Shown here: piece by piece, positions 19,689 to 29,238 of the stretch
Layout: each line of letters opens with the position of its first letter
Position numbering within the stretch: the first letter of the stretch is position 1
Assembly (NCBI GenBank): GCA_902801585.1
Contig: CADCIU010000004.1
Coordinates: forward strand, 124,001-188,000
DNA: 64,000 nt
DNA from: an uncultured Lachnospiraceae bacterium
Lineage (GTDB): Bacteria > Bacillota_A > Clostridia > Lachnospirales > Lachnospiraceae
Direction of reading: 5' to 3'
Position numbers and translations under genes: made by a program
The notes under the pieces: generated by a model
Databases searched by the model: none
What the model was told of the DNA's origin: nothing
Seen by the model: the letters and a program-made list of their open reading frames with translations, nothing else

Positions 19689-20237
19689 ATGTTTAGATTA
19701 GGTAAAGTTTTGTTTGGTCTTGCAGTTGCCGGCGTCACTGCGGCAACCGTTTACAATTATCTTGAAGAGAACGGCAATAAGTCCGGGGATGAGTTCGAAG
19801 ACGATACCCGCGAAGCTGACGCAGAAGAAGACAATGACACTGCGGAGCGTTTTGTGAATGCCGCCACAAGAACGTATACGACGATCAAGGAGAGCTCTGC
19901 CGACGCTATGGCAAAGGTCAGAGAGGCCATCGGTCCCAAGGGCGAAGAAGTACTCGACGTCGTCGGCGAGACGGCAGGCAAGGTCAAAGATGCCGTTGTG
20001 GATTCCGCAGTGCGCGTGAAGGATATCCTCTCCGAGGATGCCGACGGGATCGACGATGAAGTGATCGAAGAGGCAGTAGCCGCTGCGATGGCTGAGGATC
20101 AGGAGACAGAGGCGATCCACGAAGACGATCAGAACAAAGAGGCGGTCTACGAGGGCGAGGAGTCCGGCGAAGAGATCCATGAAGATGATCAGAATAAAGA
20201 GGCTGTTTACGAAGAAGAGGCGGAGGAAACCGAGTAA
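19689..20237 (+). CDS. Acidic YtxH-like protein with one hydrophobic N-terminus and C-terminal repeats
   Basis: A 182-residue protein: an N-terminal hydrophobic segment (LGKVLFGLAVAGVTAATVY, residues 4-22) that likely anchors it, a strongly acidic helical region, then KVREAIGPKGEEVLDVVGET and KVKDAVVDSAVRVKDIL heptad-like helices resembling YtxH or apolipoprotein-like proteins. The tail carries IHEDDQNKEAVYE twice, 20 residues apart; the two DNA copies (from 20115 and 20175) differ at six third-codon positions only. Function is unknown. GGAGG lies before the ATG. Divergent from a TetR gene, which may control it; uraA follows after 26 bases. Confidence 0.8.
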   Translation: MFRLGKVLFGLAVAGVTAATVYNYLEENGNKSGDEFEDDTREADAEEDNDTAERFVNAATRTYTTIKESSADAMAKVREAIGPKGEEVLDVVGETAGKVKDAVVDSAVRVKDILSEDADGIDDEVIEEAVAAAMAEDQETEAIHEDDQNKEAVYEGEESGEEIHEDDQNKEAVYEEEAEETE

Positions 20238-20263
20238 ACAGGTATTAATTAGGAGGATATTAG

Positions 20264-21670
20264 ATGGCAACAAATGAATACAAAGTCGGTGAGCGCCCGA
20301 TCTATGACGCGCGGGAGCTGGGAACGGGGAAAATGATCGTTCTCGGATTACAGCACATGTTCGCTATGTTCGGCGCCACCGTCGTTGTTCCGCTGATCAC
20401 AGGACTTAATGTCTCAACTACACTGTTGTTTGCAGGACTGGGAACACTGCTTTTCCACCTGATCTCCAAAAAGAAAGTCCCGGCATTTCTGGGGTCATCA
20501 TTTGCCTTTCTCGGAGGATATGCGGCGATCGCACCGCTGAGCGCAGACGGAACGCCCAGCGAACTGCTTCCTTATGCATGCTTCGGCGTAGCCTGCGCCG
20601 GCCTGGTATACCTGGTCCTGGCAGGGCTCTTTAAGGCATATGGAACGAGCAGGGTCATGAAGTATTTTCCCCCGATCGTGACGGGACCGATCATTATTTC
20701 GATCGGCCTCAACCTGGCACCTTCTGCGATCAATAACGTGGAGAGCTGCTGGTGGATCGCATTGGTGGCGATCCTGATCGTAGTGATCTGCAATATCTGG
20801 GGAAAGGGCATGATCAAGATCGTCCCGATCCTCTTGGGCGTGATCGGTTCCTACCTCTGCGCGGCAGTAACGGGAAAGATCGATTTCTCTGCTGTGGCGA
20901 ATGCACCCTGGATCGGAATTCCCGTAAGCTATGAGAAAACGGTGTTCTCGATCTTTGCCGGAGGCAATCTCGATACCGGATTACTACTGACGAGTGTTGT
21001 GACGATCATGCCGATCGCGCTCGCCACCATGATGGAGCATATCGGGGATATTTCCGCGATCAGTTCCACCTGCGGGGTCAACTACATCAAGGATCCCGGA
21101 CTTCACCGCACACTCATGGGCGACGGACTTGCGACTGCGATCGCTTCCCTATTCGGAGCTCCGGCTAATACCACATATGGTGAGAATACAGGTGTTCTCA
21201 CGCTCACGAAGGTCTATGATCCCCGCGTCATCCGCATTGCGGCCGGCTTCGCTGTCCTGCTTTCCTTCTGCCCCAAGTTCGCGGCCGTCATTGAAGTGAT
21301 GCCTGCGGCAACCATCGGCGGCATTTCCCTGGTGCTTTACGGTATGATCTCCGCAGTCGGCATCAGAAACCTTGTGGAGACCGGAACAGACTTCTCCAAG
21401 AGCAGAAACGTCCTGATCGCGGCTCTGATCATGGTCCTCTCGATCGGGATCAGTTACTCCAACGCAGGAGCTATCAGCATTCCGATCGGTGGTCTTACGC
21501 TCAGCCTTTCAGGTCTCGCGACCGGTTCGCTGACCGGCATTATCCTTAATGCGATCCTTCCCGGGAAGGATTACACGTTTGAAGACGATAAGCCCAACCG
21601 CACAGGCGTCAGCTTTCAGATCGTCTCAGGTGATACGATAACGGAGATCCGTGCGAAGGGAAAACACTGA
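20264..21670 (+). CDS. uraA: Uracil/xanthine permease, NCS2 family
   Basis: A 468-residue inner-membrane nucleobase:cation symporter with about 14 hydrophobic segments. Signature stretches include LQHMFAMFGATVVVPLITG in the first helix, GSSFAFLGGY, TIMPIALATMMEHIGDISAI with the Glu typical of UraA substrate binding, and GAPANTTYGENTGVL. This pattern favours uracil over xanthine. AGGAGG lies upstream, and a strong terminator follows. Together with dut and pnp it belongs to nucleobase handling, though no regulatory PyrR-type site was seen. Confidence 0.92.
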   Translation: MATNEYKVGERPIYDARELGTGKMIVLGLQHMFAMFGATVVVPLITGLNVSTTLLFAGLGTLLFHLISKKKVPAFLGSSFAFLGGYAAIAPLSADGTPSELLPYACFGVACAGLVYLVLAGLFKAYGTSRVMKYFPPIVTGPIIISIGLNLAPSAINNVESCWWIALVAILIVVICNIWGKGMIKIVPILLGVIGSYLCAAVTGKIDFSAVANAPWIGIPVSYEKTVFSIFAGGNLDTGLLLTSVVTIMPIALATMMEHIGDISAISSTCGVNYIKDPGLHRTLMGDGLATAIASLFGAPANTTYGENTGVLTLTKVYDPRVIRIAAGFAVLLSFCPKFAAVIEVMPAATIGGISLVLYGMISAVGIRNLVETGTDFSKSRNVLIAALIMVLSIGISYSNAGAISIPIGGLTLSLSGLATGSLTGIILNAILPGKDYTFEDDKPNRTGVSFQIVSGDTITEIRAKGKH

Positions 21671-21735
21671 TCTTTCGTTTTTTCAAGACATTGCCGGGCA
21701 GGTTTGCGGACTGTCTATACCTGTCATCGATAAGG

Positions 21736-21765
21736 AGCACTGCATGAAAATGCAGTGCTTTTTTT
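21736..21765 (+). terminator. Intrinsic terminator after uraA
   Basis: AGCACTGCAT and ATGCAGTGCT form a perfect 10-bp stem with a GAAA tetraloop followed by seven T. Confidence 0.93.
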
Positions 21766-21813
21766 CGTGGAGGGACGGGTGTAAGATAGAGGATGATGAG
21801 TGGAGGAAAGATT

Positions 21814-24800
21814 ATGAGCTATCGTTTTTGTCTTGGCGCCTCCGGATCCGGAAAGAGCCGGATGCTTCACAGCATGATCCTTGAGCGCGCCGAAAAGGCC
21901 ATAAGAGAGAGTACTGCACTGCAGGAAAACAATGTGATCATCGTTCCGGATCAGTATTCCATGCAGACGCAGAAGGAGATCGTGATGGAGTCGCCTGATC
22001 AGGGAATTCTGAACATTGACGTTCTCAGTTTCGGCAGGCTCACACATCGGATCTTTGAGGAGATCGGCGTACCCGAGAGGGCAGTCCTCGATGACACGGG
22101 GAAAACACTTCTCATCCGCAGGACTGCGGGAAAGTGCGGGAAGGAGCTCAAAATTCTGGGAAAGAGCATTCACTATCCCGGTATGATCGCTGAGATCAAA
22201 TCCGTATTATCGGAGTTCATGCAGTACGGGATCGGAGAAAAGCAGCTTTCCATGATGCAGGAATATGCATCCGGGAAAGGGCGCGGAGCACTCAGTGCCA
22301 GGCTTGAGGACCTGAGAGTCCTTTACAGTGCTTTCATGCAGGGCAAAAAAGACCGCTTTATCACTTCCGAGGAACGGCTTGATCTTCTTGCTGAGGCCAT
22401 TCCTTATTCCGACCTTGTGAAGAGAAGCGTTTTTGTGCTGGACGGATTTACCGGATTTACACCGGTTCAATACCGCGTGATCGCGGCGCTGATCCGATAT
22501 GCCAAAGAGGTCGTGATCTCTCTTCCCTACGGAAATGACGACGGCCCCACTCTGCCCTGGGTGCATGAACATCGCATGCCCGGGAATGAGGATGCGCTGT
22601 TTTACCTGACAAGAAAGACCGTCTCTGATCTGGATAAAATAGCGTCCCGAGAAGGCCTGACAAGAAAAAGTGATATGCTGATCGGCCGGGAGGGCGATGC
22701 TCCGGTCCGCTTTAAGAATAATCCGTGCCTTTCCCATCTCGAGCGGCATATATTCCGCTATCCTCTGACTCCTATGTTCACGGGACAGGAAGGGAGGATC
22801 CGTATTTTTGAGACCGATACAGCGGAAGAAGAGGTGCGTCAGATCTGCATACAGATCAAAAAACTGATCCTCACTAAGGGGTACCAGTACAGAGATATCT
22901 CTGTCGTATGCGGCGACCTTGTGCAGTACGGAAGGCTCTTTGAAAAGCAGGCTGCAAGATACGATATTCCTGTCTATATAGATAAAACTGATTCTGCGGG
23001 ACTTAATCCTCTTACGGAGGCGATCCGCAGCGCTCTGCAGATCCGTCCGCAGGGGTATTCTTATACGGCAGTCTTTCGCTATCTCAGAAGCGGGATGAGC
23101 GACATCACCAGAGAAGAGGCTGATCTGCTCGAAAACTACTGCCTGGAGCACGGAATTCGGGGGAGAAAGAAGTGGAGCCTGCCGTTTGATGCGCGGACGG
23201 AACCGCTCAGGCAGCGCTTTCTCAAAGAGATCGAGCCTGTTGCCGGCAGGATCGATCAGGAGAGGACTGCCGCAGCCTCTGCGTCTGAGCGGACGAAGGC
23301 ACTGTACCGTTTTATGACTGCGCTGTCCATGGAAGAAAAGACTGCCCGCATGTCGCAGGCATTCCGCGAAGCGGGCGATTTTGTAAGAGAGCGGCAGTAC
23401 AGCCAGCTGTATCGATATGTGATCGACCTGCTCGAGCAGATCCACGATCTTTTGGGAGAGGAAGTCATTTCTTCCAAGGAATATGGGGAGCTCCTTGAAG
23501 CGGGTTTTGCGGAGATCCGTCTGGGAACGCTGCCGCAGCAGGCCGACCGGGTACTGGTCGGGGATATAGAGAGAACAAGGCTCTCACAGTGCAGTATTCT
23601 GTTTTTTGCCGGCGTCAATGACGGGAATATCCCCAGGGGGACTTCGCGCGGCGGACTTCTCTCAGATCTTGACAGGGACTTTCTAAGGCATTCGGGAGCG
23701 GAATTGTCACCCACACCGAGACAACAGATGTATCTGCAGAAACTGTACCTGTATCTGAATCTGACCAAACCGACCGATGCCCTCTTTCTCTCTTTTGCCA
23801 GAACGGCGCCGGACGGAGGGACGCTTCACCCTTCTTATCTGATCCAGATGATCGGAAAGCTCTTTCCCGATACTAAGATCGAGCACCCCCAGCTCGCGCC
23901 CGCCTGTGAGCAGCTGACAGGAGAAAAGGACAGTGTCGTGTGGCTCTCCGGCGCGCTCAGAGATTATGCACAGGGAAAGATGCCGGAAGGTTCCAAAGAA
24001 GACGCGGAGCTGAAGACTGCTTACGGGTATCTCATGCGTAAAGGAGAGAGAGAGACGGCACAAGCGCTGGAGATGCTCAAAGATGCAGCATTTACCATGT
24101 ATTCTCCTGTCTGGATCAGCAAGGAGACGGCGAGGGCGCTTTACGGTCATTCCGTCATGGGAGGGATCAGCCGCCTGGAGACAGCCGCTCAGTGTTCTCT
24201 CAGACAGTTCCTGCAATACGGCCTTAGGCTGGCAGAGCGAAAAGAGTACATGGTCGGGCCGGTGGATACCGGCACGATCCTCCATCAGAGCCTGGAAAGG
24301 TTCAGCAAAAAACTGATCGGGAACGGATTGTCATGGAGCGATTTCACTCCGGAGGAGGGAAATCGGATCGCGGCGGATTCTCTCCGTGAGACGGCAGGCG
24401 CCTACAAGGAGCTTGTCATGTATTCCACCAAAAGGAGTGAATACCAGCTGGCCGGATTGGAACGGATCCTGCAAAGGAGCGTCGACACGCTGCGCTATCA
24501 GCTCAGCCGCGGACAATTTGTCCCCGAAGGATATGAGTTTTCCTTTGGGCCGGAAGGTGATGCGGATATGATCACGGCACCCCTGAGCGGGGGAAGGAGC
24601 CTGAAGCTGGTCGGAAGGATCGACAGGATCGATCTCTGCAGGGAGGAGGACGGTATTTTTGTCAAAATACTCGATTACAAATCCGGTTCCCTGGATCTGG
24701 ATGAAGAGTTGATCCGAAGGGGGATCCAGCTGCAGCTGATCCTGTATATGAACGCGGTGCTCGATCAGATCTCGAAAAAGAATCCGGGGAAACCGGTTGT

Positions 24801-25260
24801 CCCTTCCGCCATGCTGTATTACCGGATCACGGATCCCGTGATCGATTCCGGCGAGCCCGCTTCGGACGCTGAGAATGATCCTTCAGACCCGGAAAAAGCT
24901 GCCGCAAAGATCCGAGCCGCCTTAAGACCGACCGGAATGGTCAACGCCGACCCCGTCTCCTTCAGTCATCTGCATACGGGGATCGGACCGAGAGAGAAAA
25001 GCGATGTGATCCCGCTCAGTCTGAGCGCCGACGGAAGCCCGGGCAGAGGCTCACATGTATATACTGCAGAGCAGTTCGACAGACTGACAAACGACGTCAG
25101 GGAGATTGTATGTAAACTGGCCGAGGAGATCCTGGACGGAAAAGCGGCGGCGGAGCCCGCAGTGTGGGGAAGCAGCAGGTCCGCTTGCGATTACTGTCCC
25201 TACAAAAGTGTCTGCGGATTTGATCCCTCGATTGACGGATTCCGCTACAGAGACAGATAA
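21814..25260 (+). CDS. addB: ATP-dependent helicase/nuclease subunit B
   Basis: Subunit of the AddAB helicase-nuclease that processes double-strand breaks for RecA. The 1148-residue protein has an N-terminal Walker A (GASGSGKS, residues 8-15), a degenerate helicase core, and a C-terminal RecB-type nuclease with the motif ILDYKSG. Four cysteines of the structural iron-sulfur cluster are visible: one at about 794 (AAQCSLRQFL) and CDYCPYKSVC at about 1125-1134. Start at 21814 follows GGAGG (21802-21806); upstream ATGs at 21793 and 21796 are less well placed. addA follows after 13 bases, and no rexB-like split is seen. Confidence 0.96.
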   Translation: MSYRFCLGASGSGKSRMLHSMILERAEKAIRESTALQENNVIIVPDQYSMQTQKEIVMESPDQGILNIDVLSFGRLTHRIFEEIGVPERAVLDDTGKTLLIRRTAGKCGKELKILGKSIHYPGMIAEIKSVLSEFMQYGIGEKQLSMMQEYASGKGRGALSARLEDLRVLYSAFMQGKKDRFITSEERLDLLAEAIPYSDLVKRSVFVLDGFTGFTPVQYRVIAALIRYAKEVVISLPYGNDDGPTLPWVHEHRMPGNEDALFYLTRKTVSDLDKIASREGLTRKSDMLIGREGDAPVRFKNNPCLSHLERHIFRYPLTPMFTGQEGRIRIFETDTAEEEVRQICIQIKKLILTKGYQYRDISVVCGDLVQYGRLFEKQAARYDIPVYIDKTDSAGLNPLTEAIRSALQIRPQGYSYTAVFRYLRSGMSDITREEADLLENYCLEHGIRGRKKWSLPFDARTEPLRQRFLKEIEPVAGRIDQERTAAASASERTKALYRFMTALSMEEKTARMSQAFREAGDFVRERQYSQLYRYVIDLLEQIHDLLGEEVISSKEYGELLEAGFAEIRLGTLPQQADRVLVGDIERTRLSQCSILFFAGVNDGNIPRGTSRGGLLSDLDRDFLRHSGAELSPTPRQQMYLQKLYLYLNLTKPTDALFLSFARTAPDGGTLHPSYLIQMIGKLFPDTKIEHPQLAPACEQLTGEKDSVVWLSGALRDYAQGKMPEGSKEDAELKTAYGYLMRKGERETAQALEMLKDAAFTMYSPVWISKETARALYGHSVMGGISRLETAAQCSLRQFLQYGLRLAERKEYMVGPVDTGTILHQSLERFSKKLIGNGLSWSDFTPEEGNRIAADSLRETAGAYKELVMYSTKRSEYQLAGLERILQRSVDTLRYQLSRGQFVPEGYEFSFGPEGDADMITAPLSGGRSLKLVGRIDRIDLCREEDGIFVKILDYKSGSLDLDEELIRRGIQLQLILYMNAVLDQISKKNPGKPVVPSAMLYYRITDPVIDSGEPASDAENDPSDPEKAAAKIRAALRPTGMVNADPVSFSHLHTGIGPREKSDVIPLSLSADGSPGRGSHVYTAEQFDRLTNDVREIVCKLAEEILDGKAAAEPAVWGSSRSACDYCPYKSVCGFDPSIDGFRYRDR

Positions 25261-25273
25261 GAGAGGCAAATCT

Positions 25274-28200
25274 ATGGCAATCACTTTTACGAAACAGCAA
25301 ATGCGGGTCCTTAACGCCAGAGACCACAATGTACTGGTCTCTGCGGCGGCCGGCAGCGGCAAGACGGCCGTTCTTGTCGAGAGGATCATCCGCATGATCA
25401 GTGAGGGAGATCATCCTCTCGATATTGACAGACTCCTCGTTGTCACCTTTACTAAGGCGGCAGCAGCGCAGATGAGGGAGCGGATCGGCGCCGCCATCGC
25501 ACGAAGAATCGAAGAGGACCCCGGTAATCTCCACTTGCAGAGGCAGGAGACACTGCTTCACAATGCGCAGATCACGACGATGGACAGTTTTTTCACCTTC
25601 GTGCTGCGCAACAATTTCAGTGAGATCGATCTGGATCCCGGATTCAGGCAGATGGACCAGACGGAAGCCGGGCTTCTGCGCAAAGATACGCTCGAAGAGT
25701 TCCTCGAGGAGGGATATGAAAAGAAAGATCCGGCCCTTCTTCTCTGCGCGGACTATTTCTGCCGCGGAGCGGGGGACAAAGAGATCGAGAATATGATCGA
25801 GACTTTGTACACACAGGCGGTGAGCCGGCCGGATCCGGGAGAGTGGCTGCGCTTGAGGAGCTCGGATTATACGGTCATGAGTGAGGAGGCCCTTCTGCTC
25901 GCTCCCTGGATGCAGTATATGATCCTGACGACTGCGGAGCAGATCACAGGCGTAAAGAGTATTTACGCCCGCCTTCGAGCACTCTGCTCGCTGCCGGACG
26001 GTCCGTCTGCATATCTTCCGCTGGTCCGAGAAGAGATGGAAGCGCTGAGCGCTCTCGGAACTGTTCCGGGTGCCGAAGCTGCCGGAAACCTCACGACGGA
26101 TGAGATCCGGTCGATCCGGGAAGGGATCCGCCGTGCACTCACCGTAGAGTTCCGACGGCTGCCGGCCGTCAGCGCCAAAAAATACCCTGATGTGGATCCG
26201 GATAAGAAGGATACCGCCGTATTTCTTCGAAATCAGGCCAAAGATGCCGTGGCCGCGATCCGAAAGCGGTCTGCTGCCGAAGATACGGATCAGATCCTGC
26301 AGACGATGTCGCGGATGAGTGACATCGCTGCTGCTCTTTCTGACCTCACCTGCCGCTTTCTCGAGCGCTTTTCTGAAGCCAAGCGGGAGAAAAATGTTAT
26401 TGATTTTGTCGATCTCGAGCACTTTGCTCTTAAGATCCTCACCTATAAGGACGAAGAAGGCATCTACAGGCCCCGAAGGGCGGCACTTGCATATCGTCAG
26501 TATTTTGACGAGATCCTGATCGATGAGTACCAGGACAGCAACGACGTTCAGGAACTGCTGCTGCGGCTGATCTCCACAGAGGACGAGGGAAAGTTCAACC
26601 GATTCATGGTCGGGGATGTCAAGCAGAGCATCTATAAGTTCCGCCTGGCAAGGCCCGAGATCTTCATGCAGAAGCTGGCGCAGTACAGGCATTTGGACAA
26701 TAAGACGGAGAGGATCGACCTTGACAGCAATTTCAGGAGCCGGGCTGAGGTGCTTAACAGTGTCAATGACGTCTTCGGAAGGCTGATGCGAAGCGAGATC
26801 GGCGGCGTGGAATACAGCGATGAGGTATCACTCAAACAGGGCGCCTCTTATCCGCCCGTTCAGGATCCGGAATTATACAAAACAGAACTGCTCATAGTGG
26901 ACGGAGGGCCGGATCCTTTGGGAAGAGAACTTCCTGAAGAAGTGGAAGTGCTCAGTGCAAGGCAGAGAGAGGCGCTTGCGGTCGCGGGCCGTATCCGGGA
27001 ACTGGCGGGTACGCTGCCCGTCACTGCGCAGGACGGTACAATCCGCCCCTGCCGTTACGGTGATATGGTCGTCCTGCTTCGGAGCGGTACGAATTGGAAC
27101 GAAGATTTTCGCGAGGTCTTTGAAAAAGAGGGTATTCCGTATTATATAGAGTCCAAGACCGGGTATTTTTCAGCCAAAGAGATACAGACGGTTCTGGAGA
27201 TGATCCGGGTGCTGGACAATCCCAGACAGGATATCCCGCTTTACGGTGTTCTTAAGAGCTGTTTCGGCGGATTTTCGGAGGAAGAGATCGCCTGCATCAG
27301 AGTCGGGGCGCCGGAACGAAGCTCGGATCTGTATACCTGTCTGATCAGTGCAGCGGAAACGGAGATCTGTGAAGGCGCAGACAGCACCGGGCCGGCAGCG
27401 CTGCGGGACAAGTGCAGACACTTTATACGGTTCGTGAACCAGTGGCGCGATCGGGTCGTCTATCTGCAGATCTACGAACTTCTCACTGCGCTGTTTGCCG
27501 AGACCGGATACGAGGAGTGGTGCAGAGCGCTCCCCGGAGGTGAGCAGAGGATCGCAAACCTTCAGATGCTCATGGCGCAGGCGAGCGCATTTGACTCCAT
27601 GGGACTTCAGGGTCTGTTCGACTTTGTGCGGTACATTGACCAGATCCACCACCGCGATGTTGACTACGGTGAAGCCAATATACTGGATGAAAATGCGGAT
27701 GTCGTGCGGATCATGAGCATTCACAAGAGCAAGGGGCTGGAATTTCCCGTGACCATCGTGGCGGGTTTGGCCAAAGAGCACAGTTACAGGTCCCACGACA
27801 CCAGGGGGACCTTCATCTGTGACAGCGACTGGGGCATCGGCATGGACTCATGGAATCCGGTGACCAGGACAAAATACAGCAATATCCGCAAGGATGCCAT
27901 TGCCGATAAGATGAAGCGCGACAGCCTGGGAGAAGAACTGCGCGTCCTCTATGTCGCCATGACAAGGGCGAAGGAAAAGCTGATTCTCACGGGGTATCTG
28001 CCGAATGCCGCCAAAAAATGCGATGAATGGGAAAAGAGTCTCCCTGTCTCAATGGAGCGGGATGAGAAAATACCTGTATCTCTCATTGCGCAGTCGCAGA
28101 GCTTTTTGGAACTGATCCTGTATGCTGTCCGCGCCGGAGACGGATCGGATCACATTGCGGTCAGAACACTGAACTGTGCGGATCTTGCAGTAAAAGAGAT

Positions 28201-29065
28201 GATCGCCCAGTCAGGCATGGCACTGAGAAAGCAGGAACTGGAGAGTATGTCCTTTTCAGATACTGAGCCGCTGCCGGACCCGGAGACCGAAGAGAATCTG
28301 AGGACGATCTATTCAAGAAGATATGCATCCTCGAACCTGAGCGGACTGTATACCAAGACGTCCGTGTCCGAACTCAAGAAAGCCTTTCTCGAAGAAGAAG
28401 CGGGTGAGGGCGCGCACGACATGTTCCCGGAAACCTTGCCGTCGCCGATCATTCCCTCTTTTGCCGCAGTCGAAAAGGCGGGCAGCGATCTGAGGGGTTC
28501 CGAAAGCGATACCGCGGAAGGCGCAGGCCGTTTGCCCTTCACCGGGACGCAGTACGGCACGGCCATGCACAGACTGCTGGAATTGTTTGATTACAAACGT
28601 TTTAAGGACCCTGCACTGGTAACGCCGCAGGAGTTCGACAAATGGCGTGATGAGCTGTCGGCTTCCGGCAAGATCCCGCCCGAATATGCGCGGATGCCGG
28701 CTGCAGGTATCCTTCGCTTCCTGAAAAGCGCGCTTGCCGGACGCATGGCAAAAGCGGATGCGGAGGGCCGGCTCTTCAGGGAACAGCCTTTTGTGCTTGG
28801 GATCAGGGCGGACCTCATAAATCCCGCCTTTCCGGGGGAGGAGACGATGCTCGTGCAGGGGATCATAGACGCCTGTTTCCTGGATGGAGACGAGTTTGTG
28901 CTGGTGGACTACAAGACGGACCGCGTCAGTCATGCGCAGGAGCTCCGGGACAGGTACAGGGTACAGCTGGATCTGTACGCGAGGGCACTGCATCAGATCA
29001 CCGGAAAGGCCGTGCGCGAAAAGATCATCTATGCATTGTCGCTCCATGAAATGATCGTTTTATAG
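25274..29065 (+). CDS. addA: ATP-dependent helicase/nuclease subunit A
   Basis: Motor and nuclease subunit of AddAB. The 1263-residue protein has all UvrD-like helicase motifs: Walker A AAAGSGKT at 24-31, DEYQDSND (motif II), VGDVKQSIYKFR (III), SIHKSKGLEFPV (V) and RVLYVAMTRAKEKL (VI). A C-terminal RecB nuclease carries VDYKTDRV with its metal ligands. The ATG at 25274 follows GAGAGG and begins the family-like MAITFTKQQ; an earlier ATG at 25106 lies inside addB. Ends in a T-rich tract without a clear stem. Confidence 0.97.
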   Translation: MAITFTKQQMRVLNARDHNVLVSAAAGSGKTAVLVERIIRMISEGDHPLDIDRLLVVTFTKAAAAQMRERIGAAIARRIEEDPGNLHLQRQETLLHNAQITTMDSFFTFVLRNNFSEIDLDPGFRQMDQTEAGLLRKDTLEEFLEEGYEKKDPALLLCADYFCRGAGDKEIENMIETLYTQAVSRPDPGEWLRLRSSDYTVMSEEALLLAPWMQYMILTTAEQITGVKSIYARLRALCSLPDGPSAYLPLVREEMEALSALGTVPGAEAAGNLTTDEIRSIREGIRRALTVEFRRLPAVSAKKYPDVDPDKKDTAVFLRNQAKDAVAAIRKRSAAEDTDQILQTMSRMSDIAAALSDLTCRFLERFSEAKREKNVIDFVDLEHFALKILTYKDEEGIYRPRRAALAYRQYFDEILIDEYQDSNDVQELLLRLISTEDEGKFNRFMVGDVKQSIYKFRLARPEIFMQKLAQYRHLDNKTERIDLDSNFRSRAEVLNSVNDVFGRLMRSEIGGVEYSDEVSLKQGASYPPVQDPELYKTELLIVDGGPDPLGRELPEEVEVLSARQREALAVAGRIRELAGTLPVTAQDGTIRPCRYGDMVVLLRSGTNWNEDFREVFEKEGIPYYIESKTGYFSAKEIQTVLEMIRVLDNPRQDIPLYGVLKSCFGGFSEEEIACIRVGAPERSSDLYTCLISAAETEICEGADSTGPAALRDKCRHFIRFVNQWRDRVVYLQIYELLTALFAETGYEEWCRALPGGEQRIANLQMLMAQASAFDSMGLQGLFDFVRYIDQIHHRDVDYGEANILDENADVVRIMSIHKSKGLEFPVTIVAGLAKEHSYRSHDTRGTFICDSDWGIGMDSWNPVTRTKYSNIRKDAIADKMKRDSLGEELRVLYVAMTRAKEKLILTGYLPNAAKKCDEWEKSLPVSMERDEKIPVSLIAQSQSFLELILYAVRAGDGSDHIAVRTLNCADLAVKEMIAQSGMALRKQELESMSFSDTEPLPDPETEENLRTIYSRRYASSNLSGLYTKTSVSELKKAFLEEEAGEGAHDMFPETLPSPIIPSFAAVEKAGSDLRGSESDTAEGAGRLPFTGTQYGTAMHRLLELFDYKRFKDPALVTPQEFDKWRDELSASGKIPPEYARMPAAGILRFLKSALAGRMAKADAEGRLFREQPFVLGIRADLINPAFPGEETMLVQGIIDACFLDGDEFVLVDYKTDRVSHAQELRDRYRVQLDLYARALHQITGKAVREKIIYALSLHEMIVL

Positions 29066-29135
29066 GCGGCACAGATGAATCATGCATTTTTTACTTTTTT
29101 TTCACTAATATGCGGACAAAAACCTTCTGTTTTTG

Positions 29136-29164
29136 TGGAAAATGAACATCTGCGATGATATAAT
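29136..29164 (+). promoter_or_regulatory. Predicted promoter of the acyl-CoA dehydrogenase gene
   Basis: A good -10 box TATAAT (29159-29164) is preceded at 17 bases by a weak -35 TGGAAA (29136-29141). Confidence 0.4.
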
Positions 29165-29183
29165 AATGATAATTAGATGAAAA

Positions 29184-29198
29184 ATGAACAGCGTTCAT
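29184..29198. promoter_or_regulatory. Palindrome just downstream of the promoter, candidate operator
   Basis: ATGAAC-AGC-GTTCAT, a perfect 6-bp inverted repeat, lies about 13 bases after the expected transcription start. A wider pair AGATGAA/TTCATCT (29175-29200) surrounds it, and the half-site ATGAACA also occurs upstream at 29142. Confidence 0.4.
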
Positions 29199-29238
29199 CT
29201 AAAATGCTACTTGTAGCTCAATATCAAAGGAGGTTGCA

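Noticed and set aside
25097..26692. Long antisense open frame of 531 codons over addA
   Set aside because: No recognisable domain, no ribosome site, and it lies opposite a gene with full helicase motifs. Similar long antisense frames lie over glnS, ilvD, hom, addB and the GH13 gene; they arise from codon bias on the coding strand.
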